From positions 1-25,240 of the forward strand of contig VGPP01000007.1 of the NCBI GenBank assembly GCA_016882585.1: 25,240 nucleotides of DNA. Reading direction: 5' to 3'. Position numbers and translations under genes: made by a program. The stretch comes from Cyanobacteria bacterium M_surface_7_m2_037. Its GTDB lineage: Bacteria; Cyanobacteriota; Cyanobacteriia; PCC-6307; Cyanobiaceae. The notes under the pieces were generated by a model. That model was not told the origin of the DNA. It was given only the letters and a program-made list of their open reading frames with translations, and made no database searches. Positions 6,666 through 13,189 of the stretch are shown one piece after another (the stretch's first letter is position 1; every line of letters starts with the position of its first letter).

Positions 6666-8573
6666 ATGCATCTCAGCGAGCTGACGCATCCGAATCAGCT
6701 GCACGGACTGAGCACTGCAGAGCTCGAGGCGATCGCACGTCAGATTCGCGAACGCCACCTCGAGGTGGTGAGCACCAGCGGTGGGCACCTGGGCCCCGGC
6801 CTGGGCGTGGTGGAACTCACCCTGGCCCTCTACCAAACCCTCGATCTCGATCACGACCGGGTGGTGTGGGATGTGGGCCACCAGGCCTATCCCCACAAGC
6901 TGATCACCGGCCGCTACAACGAGTTCCATACCCTGCGCCAGAAGGATGGCGTGGCTGGCTATCTCAAGCGCTGCGAGAGCCCGTTTGATCATTTCGGCGC
7001 CGGCCACGCCAGCACCTCGATCTCAGCGGCCCTGGGCATGGCCTTGGCCCGTGATCAGCGCGGTGAAGATTTCAAATGTGTGGCGGTGATCGGCGATGGC
7101 TCGCTCACCGGTGGCATGGCCCTGGAGGCGATTAACCACGCCGGCCACCTGCCGCACACCCGCCTGTTGGTGGTGCTCAACGACAACGACATGTCGATCA
7201 GCCCGCCCGTGGGCGCGCTGAGCACCCACCTCAACCGCATGCGGCACAGCAAGCCGCTGCAGTTCCTCCAAGACAACGCCGAGGAGGCGATCAAGCACCT
7301 GCCCTTCCTGCACGGTGAGCTGCCCACCGAGCTGAAGAACCTCAAGGAGAGCATGAAGCGCCTGGCGGTGCCCAAGCTCGGTGCCGTGTTTGAAGAGCTG
7401 GGCTTCACCTACATGGGCCCGGTGGATGGGCACGACATCGCCGGCATGGTGCAGGTGTTCCAGCAGGCCCATGCCCATGAGGGTCCGGTGCTGGTGCACG
7501 TGGCCACCACCAAGGGCAAGGGCTACGCCTTTGCCGAGGAAGACCAGGTGGGCTACCACGCCCAGAGCGCCTTCGATCTGGCCACCGGCAAGGCCTATCC
7601 CTCCAGCAAGCCCAAACCCCCCAGCTACAGCAAGGTGTTCGGCCAGACGCTGGTGAAGATCTGCGAGCAGGATCCCCGCGTGGTGGGCATCACCGCCGCC
7701 ATGGCCACCGGTACCGGTTTGGATCTGCTGGAGAAGGCCCGGCCGAAGCAGTACTTCGATGTGGGCATCGCCGAGCAGCACGCTGTCACCATGGCGGCGG
7801 GCATGGCCTGTGAGGGGCTGCGTCCGGTGTGTGCGATCTACAGCACCTTCCTGCAGCGGGCCTACGACCAATTGATTCACGACGTGGGCATCCAGAACCT
7901 GCCCGTGACCTTCGTGCTCGACCGGGCCGGCATCGTGGGTGCCGATGGCCCCACCCACCAGGGTCAGTACGACATCAGCTATCTGCGCTGCGTGCCCAAC
8001 TTCACGGTGATGGCACCGAAGGATGAGGCGGAGCTGCAGCGGATGATGATCACCTGCCTGCAACACAACGGCCCCACCGCTCTGCGCATCCCGCGCGGTG
8101 AAGGCGAAGGTGCAGCCCTGATGGAAGAAGGGTGGGAGCCCCTGGAGATCGGCCGCGGTGAACTGCTGGCCGATGGCGATGATCTGCTGATCGTGGCTTA
8201 TGGCGCCATGGTGTATCCCGCCATGGCCACCGCTGGCTTGCTGCAGGAGCAGGGCGTGCGGGCCGCCGTGATCAACGCCCGCTTCCTGCGCCCCCTGGAT
8301 GAGGCGCTGATCCTGCCGATGGCCAAACGCATCGGCCGGGTGGTGACGATCGAGGAAGGTTGCCTGGCTGGTGGCTTCGGTGCCGCCGTTGTGGAAACCC
8401 TTAACGACCACGATGTGCTGGTGCCCGTGCACCGCATCGGCATTCCCGACCAGCTGGTGGATCACGCCACGCCGGATCAGAGCAAGCAGGCCCTCGGCCT
8501 CACCCCAGCCCAGATGGCTGACAGCATCCTCAAGCGTTTTGGCTCGCTGCGCCGCCAGCCGGTGGGTGTCTGA
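6666..8573 (+). CDS. dxs: 1-deoxy-D-xylulose-5-phosphate synthase
   Basis: DXS condenses pyruvate and glyceraldehyde 3-phosphate into DXP with thiamine diphosphate, the entry step of the MEP isoprenoid pathway that feeds carotenoids, phytol and quinones. The 635-aa length is standard. Motifs in order are STSGGHLGPGLGVVEL (H41), DVGHQAYPHKLITGR, the ThDP/Mg motif IGDGSLTGG ... NDNDMSIS (GDG at 143-145), the pyrimidine-binding part with GIAEQHAVTMAAG, and DRAGIVGADGPTHQGQYD; a C-terminal transketolase domain follows. The start ATG lies after a weak GGCCCAGGGC sequence. A TAGGCT hexamer at 6637-6642 is a possible -10 box in the 118-bp gap shared with divergent ilvA, without a clear -35. The last codons overlap the next gene by 8 bp. 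Confidence 0.98.
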   Translation: MHLSELTHPNQLHGLSTAELEAIARQIRERHLEVVSTSGGHLGPGLGVVELTLALYQTLDLDHDRVVWDVGHQAYPHKLITGRYNEFHTLRQKDGVAGYLKRCESPFDHFGAGHASTSISAALGMALARDQRGEDFKCVAVIGDGSLTGGMALEAINHAGHLPHTRLLVVLNDNDMSISPPVGALSTHLNRMRHSKPLQFLQDNAEEAIKHLPFLHGELPTELKNLKESMKRLAVPKLGAVFEELGFTYMGPVDGHDIAGMVQVFQQAHAHEGPVLVHVATTKGKGYAFAEEDQVGYHAQSAFDLATGKAYPSSKPKPPSYSKVFGQTLVKICEQDPRVVGITAAMATGTGLDLLEKARPKQYFDVGIAEQHAVTMAAGMACEGLRPVCAIYSTFLQRAYDQLIHDVGIQNLPVTFVLDRAGIVGADGPTHQGQYDISYLRCVPNFTVMAPKDEAELQRMMITCLQHNGPTALRIPRGEGEGAALMEEGWEPLEIGRGELLADGDDLLIVAYGAMVYPAMATAGLLQEQGVRAAVINARFLRPLDEALILPMAKRIGRVVTIEEGCLAGGFGAAVVETLNDHDVLVPVHRIGIPDQLVDHATPDQSKQALGLTPAQMADSILKRFGSLRRQPVGV

Positions 8574-9762
8574 CGTTCAGGCCTGTGATGTTCTGATCGC
8601 TGGAGCCGGGCCTGCAGGATTGCTGTTGGCTCGTCTTTTGGCGGAGGCCGGCGCGTCTGTTCAGGTGGTGGATCCCCTCTTGGATCTACGCCAAGCAGCC
8701 TTCAGCAGTGCAGCCCTCCCCCTTGATGCGGTGCAGCAGTTTCAGCTGCCTGATCAGGTGCAGGCCGCCCAGTGGCGGGGATGGCAGCTGCATGGTCCGG
8801 GCAATGAGCCGTACAGCTGGATCGCTGACCACAACCTCGGGGCTGTGCTGGATTTTGGGGCGTTGCGCTGCTGGCTTGCGGCTCAGGCCCAAGCGGCAGG
8901 GGCGCAGCTTCAGTTGGGGTGGGCTGTTCGCCGCTGGCAGCCCGGCAGCGGCGGCGCCATCGCCAACCTGCGCGGGCCCGGCGGCGATACACAGGTGCGG
9001 CACTGCCGCTGGCTGGTGGATGCCACAGGCCAACGGCGGGCCCTGCTCGGCGATCCACCGGCGGCGGCCGGTGCGCTGGTGTCTGGCGAGGGGGTGGAGT
9101 GGCTGTTGCAGGTGCCTTTCCAGCAGTGGCAGCGTTGGACCGATCGGCTCAGCTTCATGCTCGGCAGTACCTGGGTGCCGCAGGGGTATGGCTGGGTGTT
9201 TCCGATGCAGCGCGGCCAGCTCAAGCTCGGCGTCTGCCGCCTGCACGATCCCAGCCGCAGCCAGCCAGCCCTGCATCAGCTCCTACGCGGCCTGCAGCAA
9301 AGGCTGGAGCTGGAGGGTGCAGCCGTGCTCGATCGCCATGGCGGCTTGATCCGCAGCACGATCCGCCGCCGTGAAGCGCATCAGCGTGGGCCGCTGCTTG
9401 GGTTGGGTGATGTGGTGAGCACCGGCAACCTGCTTGGTGGGGAAGGCATCCGGCATGCGATGGCCAGCAGTGAGGTGCTGGCACCCTTGCTGCTGGATGC
9501 CTTGGCCGGCCAACCCGAGCGGCTGAAGAGCTACGCGCCCAGGTTGAAGCGGCGCCTCGGCTGGCGCTGGTCGCTCAGTGGACGCTTGGCTCGCCGCACC
9601 TGGCTGGGTCTGCACAGCCCCCAAGGGGATCAGCGCCTGCAGCGCCTGCTGACGGGACTGCAACAAAAAAGCAGTGCCGAAGAGCTTTCGGCACTGCTGT
9701 TCCACTACCGCTTCGAGCGCTATGGCCTGAAAGCGCTGCCCTATCTGCTGGGCTGGCGCTGA
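8566..9762 (+). CDS. FAD-dependent oxidoreductase (geranylgeranyl reductase / lycopene cyclase-like)
   Basis: The 398-aa product starts with a Rossmann FAD-binding motif (VLIAGAGPAG, glycines 13, 15, 18, then a conserved acidic VVDP end of strand 2). It has the second FAD motif typical of this fold (LVDATGQR) and a late GNLLGGEGIRHAM segment that contacts the flavin in geranylgeranyl-reductase-like and lycopene-cyclase-like flavoproteins. The exact reaction cannot be read; the hallmark residues of CrtL cyclases are not obvious. The GTG start at 8566 overlaps dxs by 8 bp, so translation is probably coupled. Placement after the first MEP enzyme supports, but does not prove, an isoprenoid or pigment substrate. 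Its 3' coding part contains the psaK terminator on the other strand. A general UbiH-type monooxygenase role is an alternative. Confidence 0.85.
   Translation: MSDVQACDVLIAGAGPAGLLLARLLAEAGASVQVVDPLLDLRQAAFSSAALPLDAVQQFQLPDQVQAAQWRGWQLHGPGNEPYSWIADHNLGAVLDFGALRCWLAAQAQAAGAQLQLGWAVRRWQPGSGGAIANLRGPGGDTQVRHCRWLVDATGQRRALLGDPPAAAGALVSGEGVEWLLQVPFQQWQRWTDRLSFMLGSTWVPQGYGWVFPMQRGQLKLGVCRLHDPSRSQPALHQLLRGLQQRLELEGAAVLDRHGGLIRSTIRRREAHQRGPLLGLGDVVSTGNLLGGEGIRHAMASSEVLAPLLLDALAGQPERLKSYAPRLKRRLGWRWSLSGRLARRTWLGLHSPQGDQRLQRLLTGLQQKSSAEELSALLFHYRFERYGLKALPYLLGWR
9665..9698 (-). terminator. Intrinsic terminator of psaK, inside the convergent gene
   Basis: On the minus strand an 11-bp perfect stem (GCAGTGCCGAA at 9671-9681 paired with TTCGGCACTGC at 9687-9697, plus one A-T pair outside) closes a 5-nt loop and is followed directly by six T (complement of 9665-9670). 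This is the classic rho-independent shape and works only leftward, because on the plus strand the hairpin is followed by TGTTCC. It lies about 95 bp after the psaK stop codon and within the last 33 codons of the FAD-oxidoreductase gene. Confidence 0.88.
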
Positions 9763-9792
9763 AGCGGTTCAGGGGCTGACTCAGCCACAGCC

Positions 9793-10050
9793 TCAGAGCA
9801 CGCCGCGGGCAGCCAGGCCGAGGATGGCGCCCATGCCGAGCACGTGGCCGAAGGAGGTGGTGGCCAGCAGCGAAGCATGGCTCATGCCACCGAACATGGC
9901 GGCGTTGGGCAGCTGAGCACCTTCGTTGGGGTACTTGATGGTGGCCTTGCCGATGCCGATGGCGATCACGTTGGCAACGATCATCACCAGGCCCACCTTG
10001 GGCGACCAGGACACAGATGCGGGGGCGATGGCCAGCAGGGGAGCGAGCAT
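9793..10050 (-). CDS. psaK: Photosystem I reaction centre subunit PsaK
   Basis: PsaK (subunit X) is a two-helix thylakoid protein at the outer edge of photosystem I that binds chlorophyll and helps antenna attachment. The 85-aa product has the family pattern: MLAPLLAIAPASVSWSPKVGLVMIVANVIAIGIGKATIK (short lumenal leader and helix 1), a hydrophilic loop with YPNEGAQLPNAAMFGGM, then helix 2 ending TTSFGHVLGMGAILGLAARGVL. I prefer the ATG at 10050 because known PsaK proteins begin near there; a GTG at 10059 would add three residues. The 68-bp gap upstream probably holds its promoter. A strong terminator lies about 95 bp downstream, within the neighbouring gene. Confidence 0.96.
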   Translation of the reverse strand: MLAPLLAIAPASVSWSPKVGLVMIVANVIAIGIGKATIKYPNEGAQLPNAAMFGGMSHASLLATTSFGHVLGMGAILGLAARGVL

Positions 10051-10118
10051 CGAATTCACGGGCGACGCTTCATCTTCCGAGCGGCACCGCCCCGCTGCAC
10101 GCCTCGCTTAAGACTTGT

Positions 10119-10448
10119 TCACTGCTCATCTTTGGCTGGTGCGCGGCTGAAGCCCAGCAACACGAGCACGTTGCTCAAGGTGAGAAACAGCTCCGCTCCG
10201 CCGTGCAGCGGATCCACATCGGCGAGCTGGCGTCCATAGCCTCGTTCGGCCAGGATCGCCGCCGCAATGGTGACGGCCACAAACAGCAGCGTGAGGCAGA
10301 AGCCCCAGAACGCGAGCCGGGGCATGCGCCCCGAGCGCCAGCTCCACCAGAGGAAGGCGAGATAAGGGAGCAGCGACAGCCCGAAGAAGGGGGCTGGATC
10401 CACACCTGCCAGGGCTTCCAGCCAGGCGGTTGGGCTGAGCAGGTTCAT
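10119..10448 (-). CDS. DUF3593 family membrane protein
   Basis: The 109-aa product has three likely transmembrane segments: near residues 18-36 (PAPFFGLSLLPYLAFLWWSW), 45-66 (LAFWGFCLTLLFVAVTIAAAIL) and about 83-100 (GGAELFLTLSNVLVLLGF). This matches my recollection of DUF3593, a family of cyanobacteria and chloroplast-bearing eukaryotes with unknown function. Its ATG overlaps the stop of the DUF2499 gene as ATGA, so the two proteins are probably translated together and may form a complex in the thylakoid or plasma membrane. psaK follows 68 bp downstream. Restriction of the family to oxygenic phototrophs is from memory; a photosynthesis-related role is inferred. Confidence 0.85.
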   Translation of the reverse strand: MNLLSPTAWLEALAGVDPAPFFGLSLLPYLAFLWWSWRSGRMPRLAFWGFCLTLLFVAVTIAAAILAERGYGRQLADVDPLHGGAELFLTLSNVLVLLGFSRAPAKDEQ

Positions 10449-10738
10449 CGGGCGCGCCGCGCCAGATTCCAGGCGGCACCGGCCATGGCGGTATTGCCAA
10501 GGGCGGTGCAGGCGGCCTGCAACACCACCAGGCCTTGCAACTCAGCAGCGTTGTCAAACAGATGCCAGGTGCAGGCCGCCATGGCGCTGATCAGGGCTGG
10601 GGTCATCGCCAGGGCCAGCCAATTCCACTCCGGCTCCTGGCGCCGTTCTCCCCAGCGCTGAATGGCGAGCATCGCCAGCCCCCACTCCAGCACCGAGGCC
10701 ACATGAATCCACCAGGTGGGCAGAGAGAGCGCGTGCAT
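10445..10738 (-). CDS. DUF2499 (Ycf49-like) membrane protein
   Basis: The 97-aa product begins MHALSLPTWWIHVASVLEW and contains LISAMAACTWHLFDN, features of the DUF2499/Ycf49-like family found in cyanobacteria and plastids. There are three predicted helices, at about 8-26, 42-60 and 68-88. The family has no established function. Conserved Trp, His and Glu residues in the helices (W9, H12, E18, W58, H59) could bind a pigment or metal, but this is a guess. The gene is coupled to DUF3593 by an ATGA overlap, which fits the frequent pairing of the two families in cyanobacterial genomes. The 22-bp gap to the upstream 61-aa gene suggests a shared transcript. Confidence 0.87.
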   Translation of the reverse strand: MHALSLPTWWIHVASVLEWGLAMLAIQRWGERRQEPEWNWLALAMTPALISAMAACTWHLFDNAAELQGLVVLQAACTALGNTAMAGAAWNLARRAR

Positions 10739-10760
10739 GCTCTCGTTTTAATGGCCCGAT

Positions 10761-10946
10761 CTACACGCTGTGGCTGCTGAACTGTTCAAACAGCGTTTGC
10801 AGCAGCCGGCTCATGCCGCTGTTGAGCGTGCAGCCCGGGGCGCTGTTGGACGCCAGCAGCAGCAGGGCACAGGCATCAACCAGCTGCGCGGCTTCCGCGC
10901 TGCTGAGCTGGATCAGATGCTCATCGCCGCAGTGGGTAACGCGCAA
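10761..10946 (-). CDS. Small hypothetical protein (61 aa)
   Basis: Not recognised. A TTG at 10946 opens a 61-codon frame with a protein-like sequence: MRVTHCGDEHLIQLSSAEAAQ at the start (one residue more than shown), then a hydrophobic stretch VDACALLLLASN and an amphipathic C-terminal helix SRLLQTLFEQF. It resembles small conserved cyanobacterial proteins with an LSxxEAxxL motif, but I cannot name a family. The frame is open further upstream, but there it overlaps the DOMON-like gene and has non-coding composition (many P, R, Q). No convincing ribosome-binding site is present. A 14-bp dyad sits 17 bp before the start, and DUF2499 follows 22 bp after the stop. The position between real genes on the same strand favours a true gene. 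Confidence 0.5.
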   Translation of the reverse strand: MRVTHCGDEHLIQLSSAEAAQLVDACALLLLASNSAPGCTLNSGMSRLLQTLFEQFSSHSV

Positions 10947-10962
10947 GGAACCGGGTGTGGAT

Positions 10963-10976
10963 GTAGCGCACGCTAC
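10963..10976. promoter_or_regulatory. 14-bp dyad upstream of the 61-aa/DUF2499/DUF3593 genes
   Basis: GTAGCG-CA-CGCTAC is a perfect inverted repeat with a 2-base centre, too tight for a normal RNA hairpin loop but typical of a dimeric repressor site. It is in the 80-bp gap between the DOMON-like gene and the 61-aa gene, 17 bp before the latter's start. No matching copy was noticed elsewhere in the window. Confidence 0.3.
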
Positions 10977-11026
10977 GGAGTGTGGAGGCTGATGCCGAAA
11001 ACTGCAGTTTCCTTTCCGCTTTGGGA

Positions 11027-11611
11027 TCACAGGCTGCTGGTGCTCTCGGGGCCGCAAGTTGCGCTGCCACCGCTCGTTTCCTGTGGATGCAGCAGCTGGA
11101 AGCTGGCGCGGTTGTGAAAGTCGGGCTGGGCAGCGCTGTGTAGCCATGCCCAATAGCTCAAGCCGTGGCCTGGCTGCTCGAGAACGGCTGTGAGGGAGAG
11201 CTCCAGGGGGTCTTCAGCAGGGATCCACGGGTTCAGCGCCAGTTGAAAGCTCAGCTCCAGTGCCGTTTGCGTGCGCCGCAACCCATAGGGCAAACGCGTG
11301 ATCTCTTCTGCAGGCCTGAGGTTCTCTCGGTAGGCCGAGAGGGCGTACACGTTCCAATCCCCATTGGGGGCCAGGTTCACCTCCCAGTAGGCGGAGGAAG
11401 CGGGCCGGGCGATGAAGGCCTCAAAGCAGGTGCTCTGCCAGAGCCCGTCGCGCCGCGCCGGTGGCAGGGTGATCTCCGGCCAGCGCAGTGCGTTGGCGGG
11501 ACTGCGCAAGACGAAGCGCACCTGCAGCAGGCCATCGCTCCAGATCGCTTCGCCATCGAGCTGGAGCGCCGCCAGCTCGGGCCTGGGTTCAAACGGACGC
11601 AGCGGTTGCAT
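11027..11611 (-). CDS. DOMON-like domain protein
   Basis: The 194-aa product looks like the cyanobacterial DOMON-like family, a beta-sandwich related to DOMON and carbohydrate-binding folds. Supporting segments are the first strand LQPLRPFEP-like start, LQVRFVLRSPAN, DGLWQSTCFEAFIARPASSAYWEVNLAPNGDWNVYAL cut by loops, and the final PDFHNRASFQL that closes the domain. There is no signal peptide, so it should be cytoplasmic. About 20 Ser/Gly-rich residues follow the domain and may be a disordered tail. Its ATG lies inside the 3' end of the NahK-like kinase gene (23-bp overlap), so the two are translationally linked. Ligand unknown; a sugar is possible given the neighbour. Confidence 0.78.
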   Translation of the reverse strand: MQPLRPFEPRPELAALQLDGEAIWSDGLLQVRFVLRSPANALRWPEITLPPARRDGLWQSTCFEAFIARPASSAYWEVNLAPNGDWNVYALSAYRENLRPAEEITRLPYGLRRTQTALELSFQLALNPWIPAEDPLELSLTAVLEQPGHGLSYWAWLHSAAQPDFHNRASFQLLHPQETSGGSATCGPESTSSL

Positions 11612-12731
11612 GGCGCTCCACCAGTTGCCTGAGCGCCGGCATCTGAGATTCGATGCTGGCGGTGAGCTGGAACTGCACCAGAGCCCGCTGCAGGTTGTGT
11701 TCCGGGTGGCTGGCCTTGAAGTAGGTGTTTCCCATCAGGTAATCGCTGAAGAAGCGCAGCCCCAGCTCAAAGCTGATCAGTTGTGCCGCATCGGGGATGT
11801 AGCGCAACTCCGCCTCGCTCAGGAAGCTGCCGGCTACGGCCAGATAGCCCTCGAGAACGGCATCGGCAAGGTTGAGGTCAAAGTGCACCGCATCGATCTG
11901 ATCGGTTTCTTCCCCCAGCGGGTTGCAGCACGAGCGCAAACAATCGCCGATGTCGTAGTGCACCAAGCCCGGTTTCACAGTATCGAGATCAATCAGGGCT
12001 ACAGCTTCACCGCTCTGGCGATCGAGCAGCACATTGTTGATTTTGGGATCGCCGTGAATGGGCCGCAGCGGGAGCTCGCCGCGCTGCTTGGCCCGCTCAA
12101 GCCGATCACACTGGGATTCGCGCTCGCGGATGAAGGTGATGCAGCGGTCGCTGCCGCTGTTGGGTTGGCATGTTGTGTTCACCAGAGCGCGGTGGTAGGC
12201 CGCGAGGTAGCCCGGTGTGATGTGAAAGCCCTCCAGGGTGTCGGCCAGGGCAGTTGGCGGAAGGTCGCTGATCAACAGGTGAAACAGCCCCAGGCCGAGC
12301 CCTAGCTCCCGCGCTTGAGCGGCTCCTTGCACCACATCCACGCAGGTGGTGTGGGGCACATAGGTGATCGTTCGCCAGATCCCACCAGCGGGATCACAGT
12401 GCCAGGCCTTGCCCTCGGTTTGGGTGCAAACCAGCGTGGGCAGCTGCCAGCGGCGCTGCTCCAGCAGGGGATGGGGTGCCTCGCCCTCGAGTTTGGAGGC
12501 GATGTGCTCCCCAAGCACCTGCAGGTTCTGCATCACCAGATGCGGCTTGGTGAACACCTGGGTGTTCACGCGCTGCAGCACCGTGGAGCCGCTGGCCGCC
12601 TCCACCAGATAAGTGTCGTTCACATTGCCGTTGCCCAGAGGCAGCACGGCCTCCACGGCTCCGGAGCCATGGAAGGTCTCTGCGATGGCGATCAGCTCAG
12701 GCTGAGACGGCGCAGGCACGTTGGGGACCAC
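11589..12731 (-). CDS. Phosphotransferase-family kinase, NahK-like (putative N-acetylhexosamine kinase)
   Basis: The 380-aa product has the aminoglycoside-phosphotransferase/choline-kinase fold. The Brenner-type catalytic loop is PIHGDPKINNVLLD (D228, N233) and the metal-binding segment is VALIDLDTVKPGLVHYDIGD (D248/D250). The N-terminal lobe has GNGNVNDTYLVE and VLQRVNTQVF, which resemble NahK/LnpB N-acetylhexosamine 1-kinases more than drug-modifying enzymes. The reaction would be ATP-dependent phosphorylation of a sugar or another small alcohol. The GTG at 12731 gives the longest form; a GTG at 12719 is also possible. No other amino-sugar gene is nearby, so the substrate is uncertain. The gene overlaps the following DOMON-like gene by 23 bp. 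Confidence 0.82.
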   Translation of the reverse strand: MVPNVPAPSQPELIAIAETFHGSGAVEAVLPLGNGNVNDTYLVEAASGSTVLQRVNTQVFTKPHLVMQNLQVLGEHIASKLEGEAPHPLLEQRRWQLPTLVCTQTEGKAWHCDPAGGIWRTITYVPHTTCVDVVQGAAQARELGLGLGLFHLLISDLPPTALADTLEGFHITPGYLAAYHRALVNTTCQPNSGSDRCITFIRERESQCDRLERAKQRGELPLRPIHGDPKINNVLLDRQSGEAVALIDLDTVKPGLVHYDIGDCLRSCCNPLGEETDQIDAVHFDLNLADAVLEGYLAVAGSFLSEAELRYIPDAAQLISFELGLRFFSDYLMGNTYFKASHPEHNLQRALVQFQLTASIESQMPALRQLVERHATAASV

Positions 12732-12822
12732 GGCAGGTCTTCAACCTGACAGTGCACCCCGCGGTGAACGGGCGAGGAGGGTCAGTCGTTGGTGTGGATT
12801 GCCGTGGATGGGCCGATCGGCT

Positions 12823-13080
12823 TCAGCGGGTGAGGGCCTCGCGCTCCAGTTTTTCATCCTGTTCGCGCTCGATTTCGCGCCGCAACTGGTGGCGAATGTG
12901 ATCGGGCGATTTGTATTGGCGCGGCAGGCAGTTGTGCAGTGTCTCGAGCCGGCTCCAACAGAGCGTTTTTTCAATATTGGCTGCCGGTCTTCCTTCCAGG
13001 AGCAGTTGTTTGAGTGCTTTGCGATACAGGAAGTATTTGGCCTCCAGTTCAGCGATCGTGAGTCCTTGGCTGTCGCTCAT
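12823..13080 (-). CDS. Conserved hypothetical protein, 85 aa, helical
   Basis: Not recognised. The 85-aa product starts MSDSQGLTIAELEAKYFLYRK and is highly charged and helical throughout; the C-terminal part (REIEREQDEKLEREALTR) could form a short coiled coil. No membrane segment and no signal peptide are present; there is one cysteine (LCWSRLETLHNCL has two when counted together). I chose the ATG at 13080, since the frame upstream has non-coding composition. The coding character is supported by balanced amino-acid use and by being the only open frame on the strand between the TpsB-like and NahK-like genes. It is separated from TpsB by 109 bp rich in inverted repeats and from the kinase by 91 bp. 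Function unknown; cytoplasmic. Confidence 0.72.
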   Translation of the reverse strand: MSDSQGLTIAELEAKYFLYRKALKQLLLEGRPAANIEKTLCWSRLETLHNCLPRQYKSPDHIRHQLRREIEREQDEKLEREALTR

Positions 13081-13147
13081 CGGAGGCCTGCCCGGCGTTG
13101 CGGTTGTCTCACCGTAAGCGAGCTCAGGGGCCGATCCGGGGAAATGC

Positions 13148-13188
13148 ACGTGTGCTGTAGCACTGGCCCGTGCTGCAGGAGGCCTGCC
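13148..13188. promoter_or_regulatory. Overlapping inverted repeats between TpsB-like and 85-aa genes
   Basis: Directly after the TpsB-like stop the plus strand reads GTGCT-GT-AGCAC (13152-13163), AGCAC-TGGCCC-GTGCT (13159-13174) and GCAGG-AGG-CCTGC (13175-13187). The central AGCAC can pair with either flanking GTGCT, so alternative hairpins are possible in the minus-strand transcript. There is no T-run, so this is not a standard terminator. It may stabilise the upstream message or act before the 85-aa gene. Confidence 0.3.
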
Positions 13189-13189
13189 A

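Noticed and set aside
7023..8465. 480-codon minus-strand frame inside dxs
   Set aside because: Composition is His/Gly/Val/Leu shadow-like and dxs is certain on the other strand.
9774..9786. GGCTGA-C-TCAGCC palindrome between the FAD gene and psaK as a terminator
   Set aside because: One-base centre cannot form a normal loop and no T-run follows on either strand; the real terminator is at 9665-9698.
13082..13188. Two direct copies of GGAGGCCTGCC (13082-13092 and 13178-13188) as mobile-element flanks
   Set aside because: Only 11 bp, GC-rich, and the interval contains no gene or terminal inverted repeats; chance or shared hairpin arm is more likely.
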